Of a stretch of DNA of 64,000 bases, positions 18,268 through 26,641 are shown piece after piece. Source of the stretch: Bacteroidales bacterium (GTDB taxonomy: Bacteria > Bacteroidota > Bacteroidia > Bacteroidales > WCHB1-69); the NCBI GenBank assembly GCA_024686335.1, contig JAILCI010000029.1, forward strand, positions 1-64,000, in the 5' to 3' direction. The notes beneath the pieces are model-generated. The model ran no database searches. It saw only the letters and a list, made by a program, of their open reading frames with translations, and was not told the DNA's origin. A program made the translations under genes and the position numbers. The stretch's first letter is position 1. The number at the start of each line of letters is the position of its first letter.

Positions 18268-18930
18268 ATTTTATAGTTTAATAATTTCATAAAACTATAC
18301 AAACTGCGTCCTTGGAGCGAACTGCGTCCCCGCAGTTCGAAGCCCATTTACCATTTCACCCCATTATAATTTCATAATTTAATAGTTTAATAATTTCATA
18401 AACTATACAAACTGCGTCCCCGGAGCGAACTGCGTCCCCGCAGTTCGGAGTCCAGTTGCTATTTTCCCATCATAATTTCATAATTTAATAGTTTAATAAT
18501 TTCATAAACTAAACAAACTGCGTCCCCGGAGCGAACTGCGTCCCCGCAGTTCGAAGCCCCGCAGTTCGTAATGTAGCAAACTGCGTCTCGCAGTTCGGAG
18601 CCCATTTACCATTTCACCCCATTATAATTTCATAATTTAATAGTTTAATAATTTCATAAACTATACAAACTGCGTCCTCGGAGCGAACTGCGTCCCCGCA
18701 GTTCGGAGCCCATTTGCAATTTCACCCCATCATAATTTCATAATTTAATAGTTTAATAATTTTATAAACTATACAAACTGCGTCCCCGGAGCGAACTGCG
18801 TCCCCGCAGTTCGTAATGTAGCAAACTGCGTCTCGCAGTTCGGAGCCCATTTGCAATTTCACCCCATCATAATTTCATAATTTCATAGTTTAATAATTTA
18901 ATAATTTCATAAAACTATACAAACTGCGAG
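18268..18930. repeat. Tandem array of AT-rich spacers and CGAACTGCG hairpins
   Basis: The motif ACTATACAAACTGCG starts repeat units at about 18301, 18409, 18515, 18667, 18775 and 18921, giving periods of 108, 106, 152, 108 and 146 bp. Each unit contains one or two hairpins with arms GAACTGCG/CGCAGTTC, a GGAGCCCATTT segment and AT-rich 9-bp repeats (TAATTTCAT). The 3' end is about 20 bp from the dipeptidase stop codon. No gene is present in 17705-18951. Confidence 0.85.
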
Positions 18931-18951
18931 GACGCTGTTTGCTCCTTCCCG

Positions 18952-20652
18952 TTATCTCTCCCTTCTCTCAATAACCTTCTTCAACTTATACCTGTCGCCA
19001 GTTGCTGAACCGATGGCGTCGATGAACTGCTGGTCGTAACCTGACGTTTCATAGCCCCAACGCTGGAACTCGCCATTTTCGTCGGTGCGGCGTACAACTT
19101 GGTCGTTGTATTTCACTATCAGATACTTGGCTAGCTTGTCCCAACGCTTCATCATCTTATCGGCATACTCTATGCTCTTGCGGTTCAGGTAGTCGCGACG
19201 GTCGGTTGAGGTCATCTCCTTGACGGCTGTCTCCACGCTGTCTTGGTCTGCGTGGTAATAGTCTTCCAACTCCTGTTGCGCCTTGCGGAGATCGCCAATC
19301 ATTATCGAGTAGCGTGGATAGATCATGTTGGCCACCCAGTTGTTCATCCAGAAGGCCGACTCGTATGAGAACTCGGTGCGCTGGTTGTTTTCGGGACGGA
19401 AGGGGTCTGGGACCTGCGTAATGCAACAGTAAAGCGGCACGTAGGCTACCATGTTGGCATCGTCGCAATTGAACCATACTACTCCTCCCACGGCATCAGG
19501 AAGCCACGAGCGCATCTGGCAGGTCATCGTGAAACCCGACTGCTGAGTGCCAATAGGACGCTCGCGGAAGTAGTTGACTCCGTCTTTGTCGCGGAAGTGC
19601 ATCGGCAACGGACGGATGGGCATGCCCCACGGACCAGCGGTCATATCGGCGGTCATGTCCAAAGGAGTGCCCTCAAAATGGTCACGCATGTCGTTTTGCA
19701 GGTCGCGCAAGGAGAGTGGCTTGTCGGGCTTTATCCAGAGCGGCAGATGGTCGCACACATCAAACTCTCCGTTGATGTACGGTAGATATTTGTCCATTTC
19801 GTCATGACTGCTGTGGTGACGGAAGAAACTCCAGACGCGGGCGTCAGCGTAACGTACATTCTCAAAGTCGATAGGACAGTAGGCATCGCGGAAGGAGAAC
19901 TCTTCGTCTTTGCCATTAAAAAAGCCCTTGTCACGGGCAAAAGTGATGACATCGGCAGCATAGACACACTCCACCTCAGGACGGTTGATATGCTTCAGGT
20001 TCTCACTGCTGATGCTTTTAAAGGATCTTCTCTGCTCCAATGGGAACTGTCTGATACGGCTCAAGTTAGCGTGGGCACAGATGCAGTCGTCGGGGATGCG
20101 CAGGGCGACCCAGACGGCGCCCGTCTGCTTCGGTCCCTTGCCGATAATCTCCATGATCCATGCCTCGTTAGGATCACAGATGGTGATGCTCTCTCCGCTG
20201 CTGTTGTAACCGTACTCCGCCACCAACTCCGCCATGCAGCGTATCGCCTCGCGTGCCGTGGTGGAACGCTGCAGGGCCAAGCGCATCAGACTGAAGTAGT
20301 CGAATGTGCCTGTCACGTTAACCAATGACATACGTCCGTCGAAGGTGCTCTCCACTATGGTCACCTGATGCTCGTTCATGAATCCGACAACATTGTAGGT
20401 GTGCTCAACCTCTTTCACGTATTTGTCTTTGATAGCAGGATTCCAGTTGTGGATGGCTATCATCTCGCCTGGCTCATGATGAGCCGCAGGACTGTAAAAT
20501 AACGAACCCGCAAAGCCGAAGCCGTCGCAGTTGTAGGTGCACATCACACTGCCGTCCACGGAAGCCTTCTTGCCCACAATGAGATTAGTGCAAGCCTTCA
20601 CGGGCATAATGCTGGCGATAAAGAGCAGAAATAATATTAATGATTTATTCAT
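18952..20652 (-). CDS. C69-family dipeptidase (PepD-like), exported
   Basis: The 566-residue protein has a signal sequence ending MPVKA and then C21-TNLIVGKKASVDGSVMC, the N-terminal-nucleophile cysteine motif of peptidase family C69. Removal of the signal would expose Cys21 as the catalytic residue. Other family segments are YNVVGFMNEHQVTIVEST, YGYNSSGESITICDPNEAWIMEI and CICAHANLSRIRQF. The enzyme should cleave dipeptides in the periplasm or at the surface, fitting peptide-based nutrition. It is transcribed alone on the minus strand with a TATATTTG box at 20696, and runs toward the hairpin array, with no conventional terminator visible. Confidence 0.92.
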   Translation of the reverse strand: MNKSLILFLLFIASIMPVKACTNLIVGKKASVDGSVMCTYNCDGFGFAGSLFYSPAAHHEPGEMIAIHNWNPAIKDKYVKEVEHTYNVVGFMNEHQVTIVESTFDGRMSLVNVTGTFDYFSLMRLALQRSTTAREAIRCMAELVAEYGYNSSGESITICDPNEAWIMEIIGKGPKQTGAVWVALRIPDDCICAHANLSRIRQFPLEQRRSFKSISSENLKHINRPEVECVYAADVITFARDKGFFNGKDEEFSFRDAYCPIDFENVRYADARVWSFFRHHSSHDEMDKYLPYINGEFDVCDHLPLWIKPDKPLSLRDLQNDMRDHFEGTPLDMTADMTAGPWGMPIRPLPMHFRDKDGVNYFRERPIGTQQSGFTMTCQMRSWLPDAVGGVVWFNCDDANMVAYVPLYCCITQVPDPFRPENNQRTEFSYESAFWMNNWVANMIYPRYSIMIGDLRKAQQELEDYYHADQDSVETAVKEMTSTDRRDYLNRKSIEYADKMMKRWDKLAKYLIVKYNDQVVRRTDENGEFQRWGYETSGYDQQFIDAIGSATGDRYKLKKVIERRER

Positions 20653-20695
20653 AAAATTTGTGAATTAATGATGATTTTTTTGATGATATGAGCAG

Positions 20696-20703
20696 CAAAT
20701 ATA
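20696..20703 (-). promoter_or_regulatory. -7 box of the C69 dipeptidase gene
   Basis: The minus strand reads TATATTTG, a perfect TAnnTTTG match, 44 bp upstream of the ATG at 20652. Confidence 0.5.
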
Positions 20704-20718
20704 AAAAAAAATCCCGAA

Positions 20719-20760
20719 GGGGCGTATCGTATACGCCCCTTTCAATATGCGATACGCCCC
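20719..20760. repeat. GGGGCGTAT palindrome pair between divergent genes
   Basis: GGGGCGTAT (20719-20727) and ATACGCCCC (20731-20739) form a perfect 9-bp hairpin, followed by a further half site GCGATACGCCCC (20749-20760). It lies between the divergent dipeptidase and protease promoters, so a regulatory site is possible, but the repeat-rich context makes a dispersed palindrome equally likely. Confidence 0.65.
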
Positions 20761-20775
20761 GACAACGAAATTTTT

Positions 20776-20783
20776 TATTTTTG
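20776..20783 (+). promoter_or_regulatory. -7 box (TATTTTTG) of the M61-like protease gene
   Basis: Perfect TAnnTTTG match 21 bp before the ATG at 20804. It places transcription initiation downstream of the alternative ATG at 20747 and so decides the start. Confidence 0.6.
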
Positions 20784-20803
20784 CCCCCTTATTATTTATC
20801 CCT

Positions 20804-22216
20804 ATGAAAAAAATCCCTCTCCTCCTCTCCATCCTCCTCATCGCCCATGTTGCCCAATCGCAGATTCAGCAGATTGATTATCTCCTCTCTTGGAAAGGGG
20901 ATGGACTTGGTGTCACCGTGACTGTGAAATCAGATCAAGACACTCTCCTCTTCACATACGCCACCGATAATGGCGGTTTTACCGACCAGATGAGCTGGTT
21001 TCAGGATTTGACTGTCAGCAAGGGTAGGGTGGAGGTGGCTCCAAATTCCCGACAATTAACGGTTTTGCCTGTGAAAGGTAATGCAACTTTTTCATATACA
21101 GTCCGTTGCACTCTTCCGAAGGGCTATGGGTCTCCAGGCGGTTGTCTGTGGGATATGTTCCGTCCCGATATCGATGATAAGATGCTTTTCTCGCGAACTG
21201 AGAACATCTTCGCGGTTCCTCAGGATGGTGACGAGATTCCGGTCTCTGTAAAGTGGAAGTCCCTGCCCGACTATCCTGTCTTCTGCATGTATAACCCAGG
21301 CAAAGGCACAGGACCATTTCGGGGGAAAGTTAGCGACATCGCCGAATCGGTCATGGCGGGCGACTCTCTGCTGACTGTCGACACCGTGCTGATCGATGGA
21401 CATCTGCACTATATGGTTACGGCGTTACGAAAGAGTCCCGAGAAAAACAAGGCGGATTTGAAGGCCTATTTTAAGACTTTTTATGATGCTATCACAGACT
21501 TCTGGGAGTATGAGTATGATGGGCCCTATTCTATGCTCTTTTTCCCATTCAGAGAAAACACTTTTGAGATGACGGGCAATGGTTTTTCCAATGGTTTTCT
21601 ATCCCGATATGATGCCACAGAGGATACGATTTTGACAATTGGTCGTCGCGACCTCTTCACTCACGAGGTGGGCCATAAGTGGTTGAGCGATGGATCAGCT
21701 TGGTTCTCAGAGGGTTTTAATGAGATGCAGACGGCTTATCAGATTGTCGCTTCCGGCCTTGACGATCCCGCCTATTTTGCCACCTATTTCAATGTGGCTT
21801 TGGAGGGACTTTACCACAACCCGCATCGTAATGTTACGGGAGAGGAGGCTGATGAGCGTTTTTGGGACGATGGTTCCTATATCTGGTTACTCTATTGGCG
21901 TGGTTTCAACTATGCTTTTCATCTCGCGGGAGTCTATGAGCACGAGACTGGCAATCCCAACGCCTGGAAGGCTATGATGAAGGAGGTCAAGCCCTTCTTG
22001 AACGATTTTACACCGGAAAAATTTCTGGATGCCATGAGCCGTTTGATGGATCGTGATCGGCTGTTGAGGGATTATGAGAAGTATATCGTCAAGGGTGAAA
22101 ATTTTGTATTTACCCCTGAGAATCTACCTTCAGGCTGTGCGATTGTTACCCAAGAGGATGGCTCGCCTCAGCTGATAATTACGGATTCAGCGCTTTTTGC
22201 AAAACATTTTCGATGA
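20804..22216 (+). CDS. Exported M61-like metalloprotease/aminopeptidase
   Basis: From 20804 the product is 470 residues with a signal peptide MKKIPLLLSILLIAHVAQSQ. The middle contains HEVGHKW near residue 287 (HExxH zinc ligands and catalytic Glu), followed by WFSEGFNE supplying the third ligand, the arrangement of gluzincins such as M61 glycyl aminopeptidases and M1 enzymes. The N-terminal half is beta-rich, as in M61. A typical C-terminal PDZ domain is not evident, so it may be a shortened or divergent member. The upstream in-frame ATG at 20747 precedes the promoter box and is rejected. It may act with the neighbouring dipeptidase in peptide breakdown outside the inner membrane. Confidence 0.75.
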   Translation: MKKIPLLLSILLIAHVAQSQIQQIDYLLSWKGDGLGVTVTVKSDQDTLLFTYATDNGGFTDQMSWFQDLTVSKGRVEVAPNSRQLTVLPVKGNATFSYTVRCTLPKGYGSPGGCLWDMFRPDIDDKMLFSRTENIFAVPQDGDEIPVSVKWKSLPDYPVFCMYNPGKGTGPFRGKVSDIAESVMAGDSLLTVDTVLIDGHLHYMVTALRKSPEKNKADLKAYFKTFYDAITDFWEYEYDGPYSMLFFPFRENTFEMTGNGFSNGFLSRYDATEDTILTIGRRDLFTHEVGHKWLSDGSAWFSEGFNEMQTAYQIVASGLDDPAYFATYFNVALEGLYHNPHRNVTGEEADERFWDDGSYIWLLYWRGFNYAFHLAGVYEHETGNPNAWKAMMKEVKPFLNDFTPEKFLDAMSRLMDRDRLLRDYEKYIVKGENFVFTPENLPSGCAIVTQEDGSPQLIITDSALFAKHFR

Positions 22217-22230
22217 TAATAACATAGAAA

Positions 22231-22663
22231 CTTTAAAGGGACTATATACCTGATACCACCCTGTATGTTGCTAATAGACGTTTTTTTAGGAAGGCAGGGG
22301 CTTCATGGCACGCAACTTTCATAATTATAATTCTTCAACTTTTCTCTTGATAGAAAAGTTGCCAAAAGATCAAGCCGACATGAATCCCACCCGCTCTGTC
22401 CGCCCTCTGACAGCGGCGGCAAACGTGAACAAAAATGCAGCATGTAGCAAACGGGAAAAGACACGGAAGGCATGCATTTTTGTAAACGCAAGCGCCTTTG
22501 CACGCCGCTGTTGGAGGCCGGCCATTCACACCGCGTCCGCACCGCATGTCGGCCCGCCCGCCCGCGTGCTCTATGGGCAGGTGCCTCGGTAAATCATATT
22601 GTTTTTTTTGACTTTGTAGTCATCTTTGATGTGCCATCAGGGATAAAACTCCCAACTTTAAAG
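22231..22663 (-). mobile_element. MITE-like foldback element, copy 3 (inverted)
   Basis: Reverse complement of the element at 9796-10226 and 17823-18267, with the nested stem arms GCCGACATG/CATGTCGGC and ACAGCGGCG/CGCCGCTGT intact. Both outer ends are the 8-bp palindrome CTTTAAAG, which could be a target-site duplication or part of the terminal inverted repeat (GGACTATATACCTGAT against GGGAGTTTTATCCCTGAT). The element begins 15 bp after the protease stop codon. The following 22664-22760 is AT-rich 9-bp repeats. Confidence 0.65.
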
Positions 22664-22764
22664 TGCGGAGATCCGATTTCATAATTTAATAACTTCATAA
22701 TTTAATAGTTTAATAAATCATTCGCCAACTCAACCTGGATGTTCTCAACTTGTGGTAGATTGTG

Positions 22765-22772
22765 TATCTTTG
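22765..22772 (+). promoter_or_regulatory. -7 box (TATCTTTG) of the EFR1 ferredoxin gene
   Basis: Perfect TAnnTTTG match 22 bp before the ATG at 22794; it lies downstream of an alternative in-frame ATG at 22752, which supports the shorter start. Confidence 0.6.
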
Positions 22773-22793
22773 CCCGTTTTTTTACTGACGACT

Positions 22794-23552
22794 ATGATCT
22801 TCTATTTTTCCGGTTGTGGTAACAGCCGTTTTATAGCTAAAAGTATCTCTAAAGCGTTGAATGAGCGCCTGCTTTTCATCCCAGAGGAAGAGCGTTCGGG
22901 AAAATTCGATTACGATCTGGTTGAAGGCGAATCGCTGGGTTTCGTCTTCCCGATTTACTCTTGGCAGACACCTCGTCTTGTGGTAGAGTTTGTGAAGAAA
23001 TTACGCCTGGTAAAGAAGCCTACATATGTATGGATGGCGGTCACTTGTGGCGACAACGGAGGATATGCAGATCGCTTGTTCTCTCAGCAGTTGCAAGAAT
23101 CGCTGGGCTTGATGTTGAATGCCAATTACTGTTTTGTGATGCCCAATACCTACGTCAATATGGCGGGTATGAGTGTTGACAAACCCGAGCTGGCACAAAA
23201 GAAAATTGAGGCGGCAAAAGCGCACTTGCCTGAGGTCATTCAAAATATTAAAGATTGCAAACAGGCAGCTGAGATGCGACGGGGCATCTTTCCTCGTTTC
23301 AAAACGAATGTCATCGGTAAGAACTTCTACCGATGGGTGTCCGATGAGCCTTTTTTCAGCACTGACGACTGTATCTCTTGTGGTAAGTGTGTGGAGGTCT
23401 GCCCGTTCCACAATATCACGCTTGAAGATGGTCGTCCTAAGTGGCATGGTAAGTGTACGACTTGCAATGCTTGTTATCACTATTGTCCGAAACACGCCAT
23501 TCAGTATGGTAAGGCTTCAAAAGGTAAAGGCCAGTACCATTTTCCCGAATAA
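22794..23552 (+). CDS. EFR1-family ferredoxin (flavodoxin-like domain plus two 4Fe-4S clusters)
   Basis: The 252-residue protein starts MIFYFSGCGNSRFIAKSIS, a flavodoxin-like FMN-binding N-terminus, with FVFPIYSWQTPRLVVEFV following. The C-terminal part has two 4Fe-4S motifs: CISCGKCVEVCP and CTTCNACYHYCP, near residues 195-230. Such EFR1 proteins are predicted cytoplasmic electron carriers, common in anaerobes. The partner redox enzyme is not evident from the neighbours. The next gene, a ZIP transporter, follows after 33 bp and may be cotranscribed. Confidence 0.88.
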   Translation: MIFYFSGCGNSRFIAKSISKALNERLLFIPEEERSGKFDYDLVEGESLGFVFPIYSWQTPRLVVEFVKKLRLVKKPTYVWMAVTCGDNGGYADRLFSQQLQESLGLMLNANYCFVMPNTYVNMAGMSVDKPELAQKKIEAAKAHLPEVIQNIKDCKQAAEMRRGIFPRFKTNVIGKNFYRWVSDEPFFSTDDCISCGKCVEVCPFHNITLEDGRPKWHGKCTTCNACYHYCPKHAIQYGKASKGKGQYHFPE

Positions 23553-23585
23553 AATCTTCTATTTTTTCACTTTTTAACACTTGAT

Positions 23586-24344
23586 ATGAGCGCACTTATC
23601 TTAGGCATATTCATACCGTTGCTGGGCACCATGTTAGGCTCGGCCTTTGTCTTTTTTATGAAAAAGGACATCCCGGACCGGCTACAGAAGACACTGTTGG
23701 GTTTTGCTTCTGGTGTGATGGTTGCGGCCAGTTTCTGGTCGTTGCTGATTCCCTCTATAGAGATGAGCGGGGATCGGATTCTGCCAGCCGCTGTAGGTTT
23801 CCTTTTGGGTATTGCTTTTCTGTTGCTGATCGACGAGATAACTCCTCACTTGCACCTGGGTGCTTCCAACTCCGAAGGTCCCCGCACGAAGCTGTCACGC
23901 ACGGCGATGTTGGCTCTTGCCGTCACAATCCACAACTTGCCCGAGGGTATGGCTGTGGGTGTGGTTTTCGCCGGCTCCGACTATGGACTCACATTGTCGG
24001 CCGCTTTGGCTGTCTCCATCGGTATTGCCATCCAGAATATCCCGGAGGGTGCTATCATTTCAATGCCGCTTTTCGCTGCCGGAAATTCCCGTTGGCGTTC
24101 ATTCTTAATAGGTTCTCTCAGTGGCGTTGTCGAGCCCATCGGCGCACTGCTCATCATCTTGATGGCCTCTGCGCTGGGTGTCGCTTTGCCTTACCTTTTG
24201 GCCTTCGCTGCCGGTGCCATGATGTACGTTGTCGTCGAGGAACTCATTCCCGAAACCGCCCAGGGCACCCATACCAACCTCTCCACCATCGGTTTCTCCA
24301 TCGGCTTTGTGTTGATGATGGTCATGGACGTTGTGCTGAGCTAA
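23586..24344 (+). CDS. ZIP-family divalent metal transporter
   Basis: The 252-residue protein has about eight membrane segments. The binuclear metal site in transmembrane helices 4 and 5 is intact: AVTIHNLPEGMAVGV (HNxPEG) and AIQNIPEGAIIS (QNxPEG). A metal-binding EITPHLHLGAS loop precedes it and VVEELIPE is in helix 6. These are ZupT/GufA-type inner-membrane importers of zinc, iron or manganese; specificity cannot be read. It follows the EFR1 gene by 33 bp. Confidence 0.92.
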   Translation: MSALILGIFIPLLGTMLGSAFVFFMKKDIPDRLQKTLLGFASGVMVAASFWSLLIPSIEMSGDRILPAAVGFLLGIAFLLLIDEITPHLHLGASNSEGPRTKLSRTAMLALAVTIHNLPEGMAVGVVFAGSDYGLTLSAALAVSIGIAIQNIPEGAIISMPLFAAGNSRWRSFLIGSLSGVVEPIGALLIILMASALGVALPYLLAFAAGAMMYVVVEELIPETAQGTHTNLSTIGFSIGFVLMMVMDVVLS

Positions 24345-24582
24345 TTTTCGCCCATCGCGCAGATTTTTTAACGTAAAGAATAAGTCTCCCTAGCAAGGCG
24401 TGCTGGAGGCACGCTATTCTAGTAACCCCGCACGCAAGTGTGGGGTTGGTTGGTGCAGTGGGATGGCACCGGTGGTGTGCATGGCTCGGTAGTGTGCGGG
24501 TATGATACCCCCGATGTAATCGCGTGTTGAAAACACGCTACTAAAATGTGATGCATTGCGTCCCTCGTATCAACTAATTCCT
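24345..24582. repeat. Gap with several short hairpins
   Basis: No gene is seen. Inverted repeats include GCGTGC/GCACGC (about 24399-24415), AACCCCGCAC/GTGTGGGGTT (24424-24447, same family as 12719-12740) and CGTGTT/AACACG (about 24522-24536). Confidence 0.55.
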
Positions 24583-24590
24583 TAATTTTG
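24583..24590 (+). promoter_or_regulatory. -7 box (TAATTTTG) of the lipoprotein gene
   Basis: Perfect TAnnTTTG match 40 bp before the ATG at 24631. Confidence 0.5.
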
Positions 24591-24630
24591 CAACCTCAAA
24601 AATTCTAACGAACAAATCACTTTCCCTATT

Positions 24631-25176
24631 ATGAAAAAGATCCTCTCCATCTTCGTCATCCTAGCTCTCCTAATGAGCTGTAATAACAATCAAAAATCCA
24701 CTGATAACCAGAATGTTGAATCAGATCAGACTGCTTCCGAACTCACTGCTCAGGAGACTGTGAAACAGATCTACGATGAGGTGTTCTCCCTATACAATCA
24801 GCATCCCTCAAGTGAGATCAATTATGATGAAGTCAATCGGAAATACATGTCGCAACACTATCTCAAGGTTGATTCCATAGTTGAAGTCATCGACAGCAAG
24901 CACCCTTACGAGGTGGGTTGTCTTGATTACGACCACTGGATTATGGCTCAAGACTGGGGAAATCTCTCCTATGCTGTCGAATCTGTTGAGGAAATCTCTG
25001 ACACCGAGGCTCGCGTTTCCATCATCATCACTAACTTCAATGAGAAAACTCCGCTAACACTCCTGATGGTAAAAGAAGGAGATGAATGGAAAATTGAAGA
25101 TTTCATTACCCATGACAACGTCTCGGAATTGGGCGTTATGGAGGAATACGCAGGAATAGAGGGTGTTGCCCCGTAG
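24631..25176 (+). CDS. Lipoprotein of unknown function (DUF3828-like)
   Basis: The 181-residue protein has a lipoprotein signal with lipobox LLMSC17, then a low-complexity Asn/Gln/Ser linker (18-40) and one alpha/beta domain: TVKQIYDEVFSLYNQ, YMSQHYLKVDSIVEVI, LDYDHWIMAQDWGN and LMVKEGDEWKIEDF. The order of helices and the closing strand pair resemble NTF2-like/DUF3828 lipoproteins of Bacteroidota, which is a weak assignment. No function is proposed. Its TAG stop is part of a dispersed palindrome repeat beginning TAGGGTCGATGC. Confidence 0.65.
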   Translation: MKKILSIFVILALLMSCNNNQKSTDNQNVESDQTASELTAQETVKQIYDEVFSLYNQHPSSEINYDEVNRKYMSQHYLKVDSIVEVIDSKHPYEVGCLDYDHWIMAQDWGNLSYAVESVEEISDTEARVSIIITNFNEKTPLTLLMVKEGDEWKIEDFITHDNVSELGVMEEYAGIEGVAP

Positions 25177-25238
25177 GGTCGATGCGTGCATCGACCAATC
25201 GTGCATCGACCAATCGTGCATCGACCATTTGCGCATCT
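25174..25238. repeat. GGTCGATGC palindrome with short tandem extension
   Basis: GGTCGATGC (25177-25185) and GCATCGACC (25188-25196) pair perfectly, followed by copies of the 14-mer CAATCGTGCATCGA. The lipoprotein stop codon (25174-25176) is the TAG of the repeat. The same palindrome recurs at 29944-29963 after the Wzc-like gene. 25240-25556 is AT-rich, with no gene seen. Confidence 0.8.
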
Positions 25239-25556
25239 ACTATTGAGAACAGAATTGGTCCTTTTTATTCCTATTCTTTTTTCAATTATCCTATTCTCTT
25301 TTCATATCTACTTGTCTTTCTCTCTTCATTTTATTGATAAAAGATTTTTTTGCCAAAAATAATATATTTTCATCTAATTTATTTTTAGAAGGAATCTATC
25401 CGTATCCCGTTATATTAAAGGCCTTGGCGCCCTTTTGGTTGAAAGTATGCTTCCCTTGTTATTGCTTCTTTGTTAAAAAAATGTAAATTTTAAATATGTT
25501 CAAAAATCCACCCAATAGCCTAATATATAAATATTGTTTGTTAAGAAAAAAAAATG

Positions 25557-25564
25557 TACTTTTG
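25557..25564 (+). promoter_or_regulatory. -7 box (TACTTTTG) of the polysaccharide locus
   Basis: Perfect TAnnTTTG match followed by GCGGCC. It is about 230 bp upstream of the UpxY-like gene, implying a long 5' leader. Possible -33 TTG at 25533 (ATTG, 21 bp spacing). Confidence 0.6.
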
Positions 25565-25792
25565 CGGCCATAAAAAAAGTAGAGCTTTTTTTCTATTTTT
25601 TTGCAGGAGGGCGGGCACTTGCCACTGGATCAGTCGGTGAGCCGTAGTCCAAAAGTAATTCAATTGGATGTCCCTCCCGTTACCGTGCCTTTTTTATGGA
25701 AGGAGGAATGGGAGATTTGCCCTTTGCCAACTGGAAAATACTCGTGAAAGACTTGTATAACTTATTGCTAATCCGTTAATTGTTGCATTCTT
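25565..25792 (+). promoter_or_regulatory. Long structured leader of the polysaccharide operon, with a possible 27-codon leader ORF
   Basis: The region carries complementary GGAGGG (about 25604-25609) and CCCTCC (about 25672-25677) segments. A short reading frame runs from the ATG at 25696 to TAA at 25777-25779 (MEGGMGDLPFANWKILV...) and ends 13 bp before the UpxY start. In Bacteroides, UpxY proteins prevent termination within the leaders of their own capsule operons, so this leader is the likely target; that is inference by analogy. Confidence 0.4.
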
Positions 25793-26323
25793 TTGTCCTC
25801 TGATACCATTAAACACTGGTTTGCACTTAAGGTGTTTTTTAACAAGGTGGTCGAAATGTCCGCCGCGCTGAAGAAACTCTCCTTTGAATGTTACTACCCC
25901 GTAAAAGTCGAAGAGAAAAATGTCGGAGGCAGGATGCAACGCATTGAGAAACCAGCTGTCAACTCGCTCTTGTTTTTCCAGAGCTCTATCTCCGAGGCAG
26001 AAGAGGTGCAGCAGAAGTTCGACGGTAAGGTCATGCTCTACACCTACCGTCTGAGCCGCCAGCCGGCCGTCATCCCCGATCAGGAGATGAAGGTCTTCAA
26101 ACTGGTCTCCAGCAGCGGCGAACAGAATCTGGAATACATGGACGCTGATGCCATCAACTTCAAAACAGGCCAGCATGTCCACGTTACCGGCGGACCCTTC
26201 CAAGGCGCCGAAGGCTATATCAAACGCATCCGCGGCAATAAGCGCCTCGTCGTTGCCATCGAAGGCATCGTCGCCGTCGTCACCACCTACATCCCATCGT
26301 GCTACCTCGAACCGATGGAATAG
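25793..26323 (+). CDS. UpxY-family transcription antiterminator (NusG-like)
   Basis: The 176-residue protein has an NGN domain beginning HWFALKVFFNKVVEMSAAL, with ECYYPVKVEE and NSLLFFQSS, and a C-terminal KOW motif FKTGQHVHVTGGPFQGAEGYIKRI. Specialised NusG paralogues of this kind (UpxY in Bacteroides, RfaH in Enterobacteria) bind RNA polymerase and let it read through long polysaccharide operons. The start is unusual: an in-frame stop lies at 25769, the first ATG (25856) would remove the conserved N-terminus, and TTG at 25793 is the best start. No UpxZ partner is seen. The stop codon (TAG, 26321) begins a heptamer repeat. Confidence 0.87.
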   Translation: MSSDTIKHWFALKVFFNKVVEMSAALKKLSFECYYPVKVEEKNVGGRMQRIEKPAVNSLLFFQSSISEAEEVQQKFDGKVMLYTYRLSRQPAVIPDQEMKVFKLVSSSGEQNLEYMDADAINFKTGQHVHVTGGPFQGAEGYIKRIRGNKRLVVAIEGIVAVVTTYIPSCYLEPME

Positions 26324-26632
26324 TTGACAGTTGAAAATTGAAAATTGAAAATTGAAAATTGAAAATTGAAAATTGAAATGCCTCATCTCATATCCTCTCC
26401 GATACATACACAATCCAACAACCTCATAATCTCATAATTTCATAACATCATAACCTCATAATTTCATAACTTAATAACTTAATAACTTCATATCTTCATA
26501 ATCTCATAATTTCATAGCTTCATAATCTCATAGCTTCATAATTTCATAACTTAATAACTTCATAGTTTCATAGTTTCATAGTTTCATAACTTCATAGTTT
26601 AATAGTTTAATAGCTTAATAATTTTTATCCCC
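26321..26632. repeat. Heptamer (ATTGAAA) and 9-bp (CATAAYYTY) microsatellites
   Basis: 26321-26377 is TAGTTGACAGTTGAAA followed by further ATTGAAA units, starting at the stop codon of the UpxY gene. About 26405-26632 is a 9-bp period AT-rich array of CATAATCTC, CATAATTTC, CATAACTTA and similar units. No gene lies in this gap. Confidence 0.85.
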
Positions 26633-26641
26633 CATAAAATC

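Noticed and set aside
20747-20803. Upstream start of the M61-like protease
   Set aside because: The ATG at 20747 precedes the TATTTTTG box; starting at 20804 gives a proper signal peptide.
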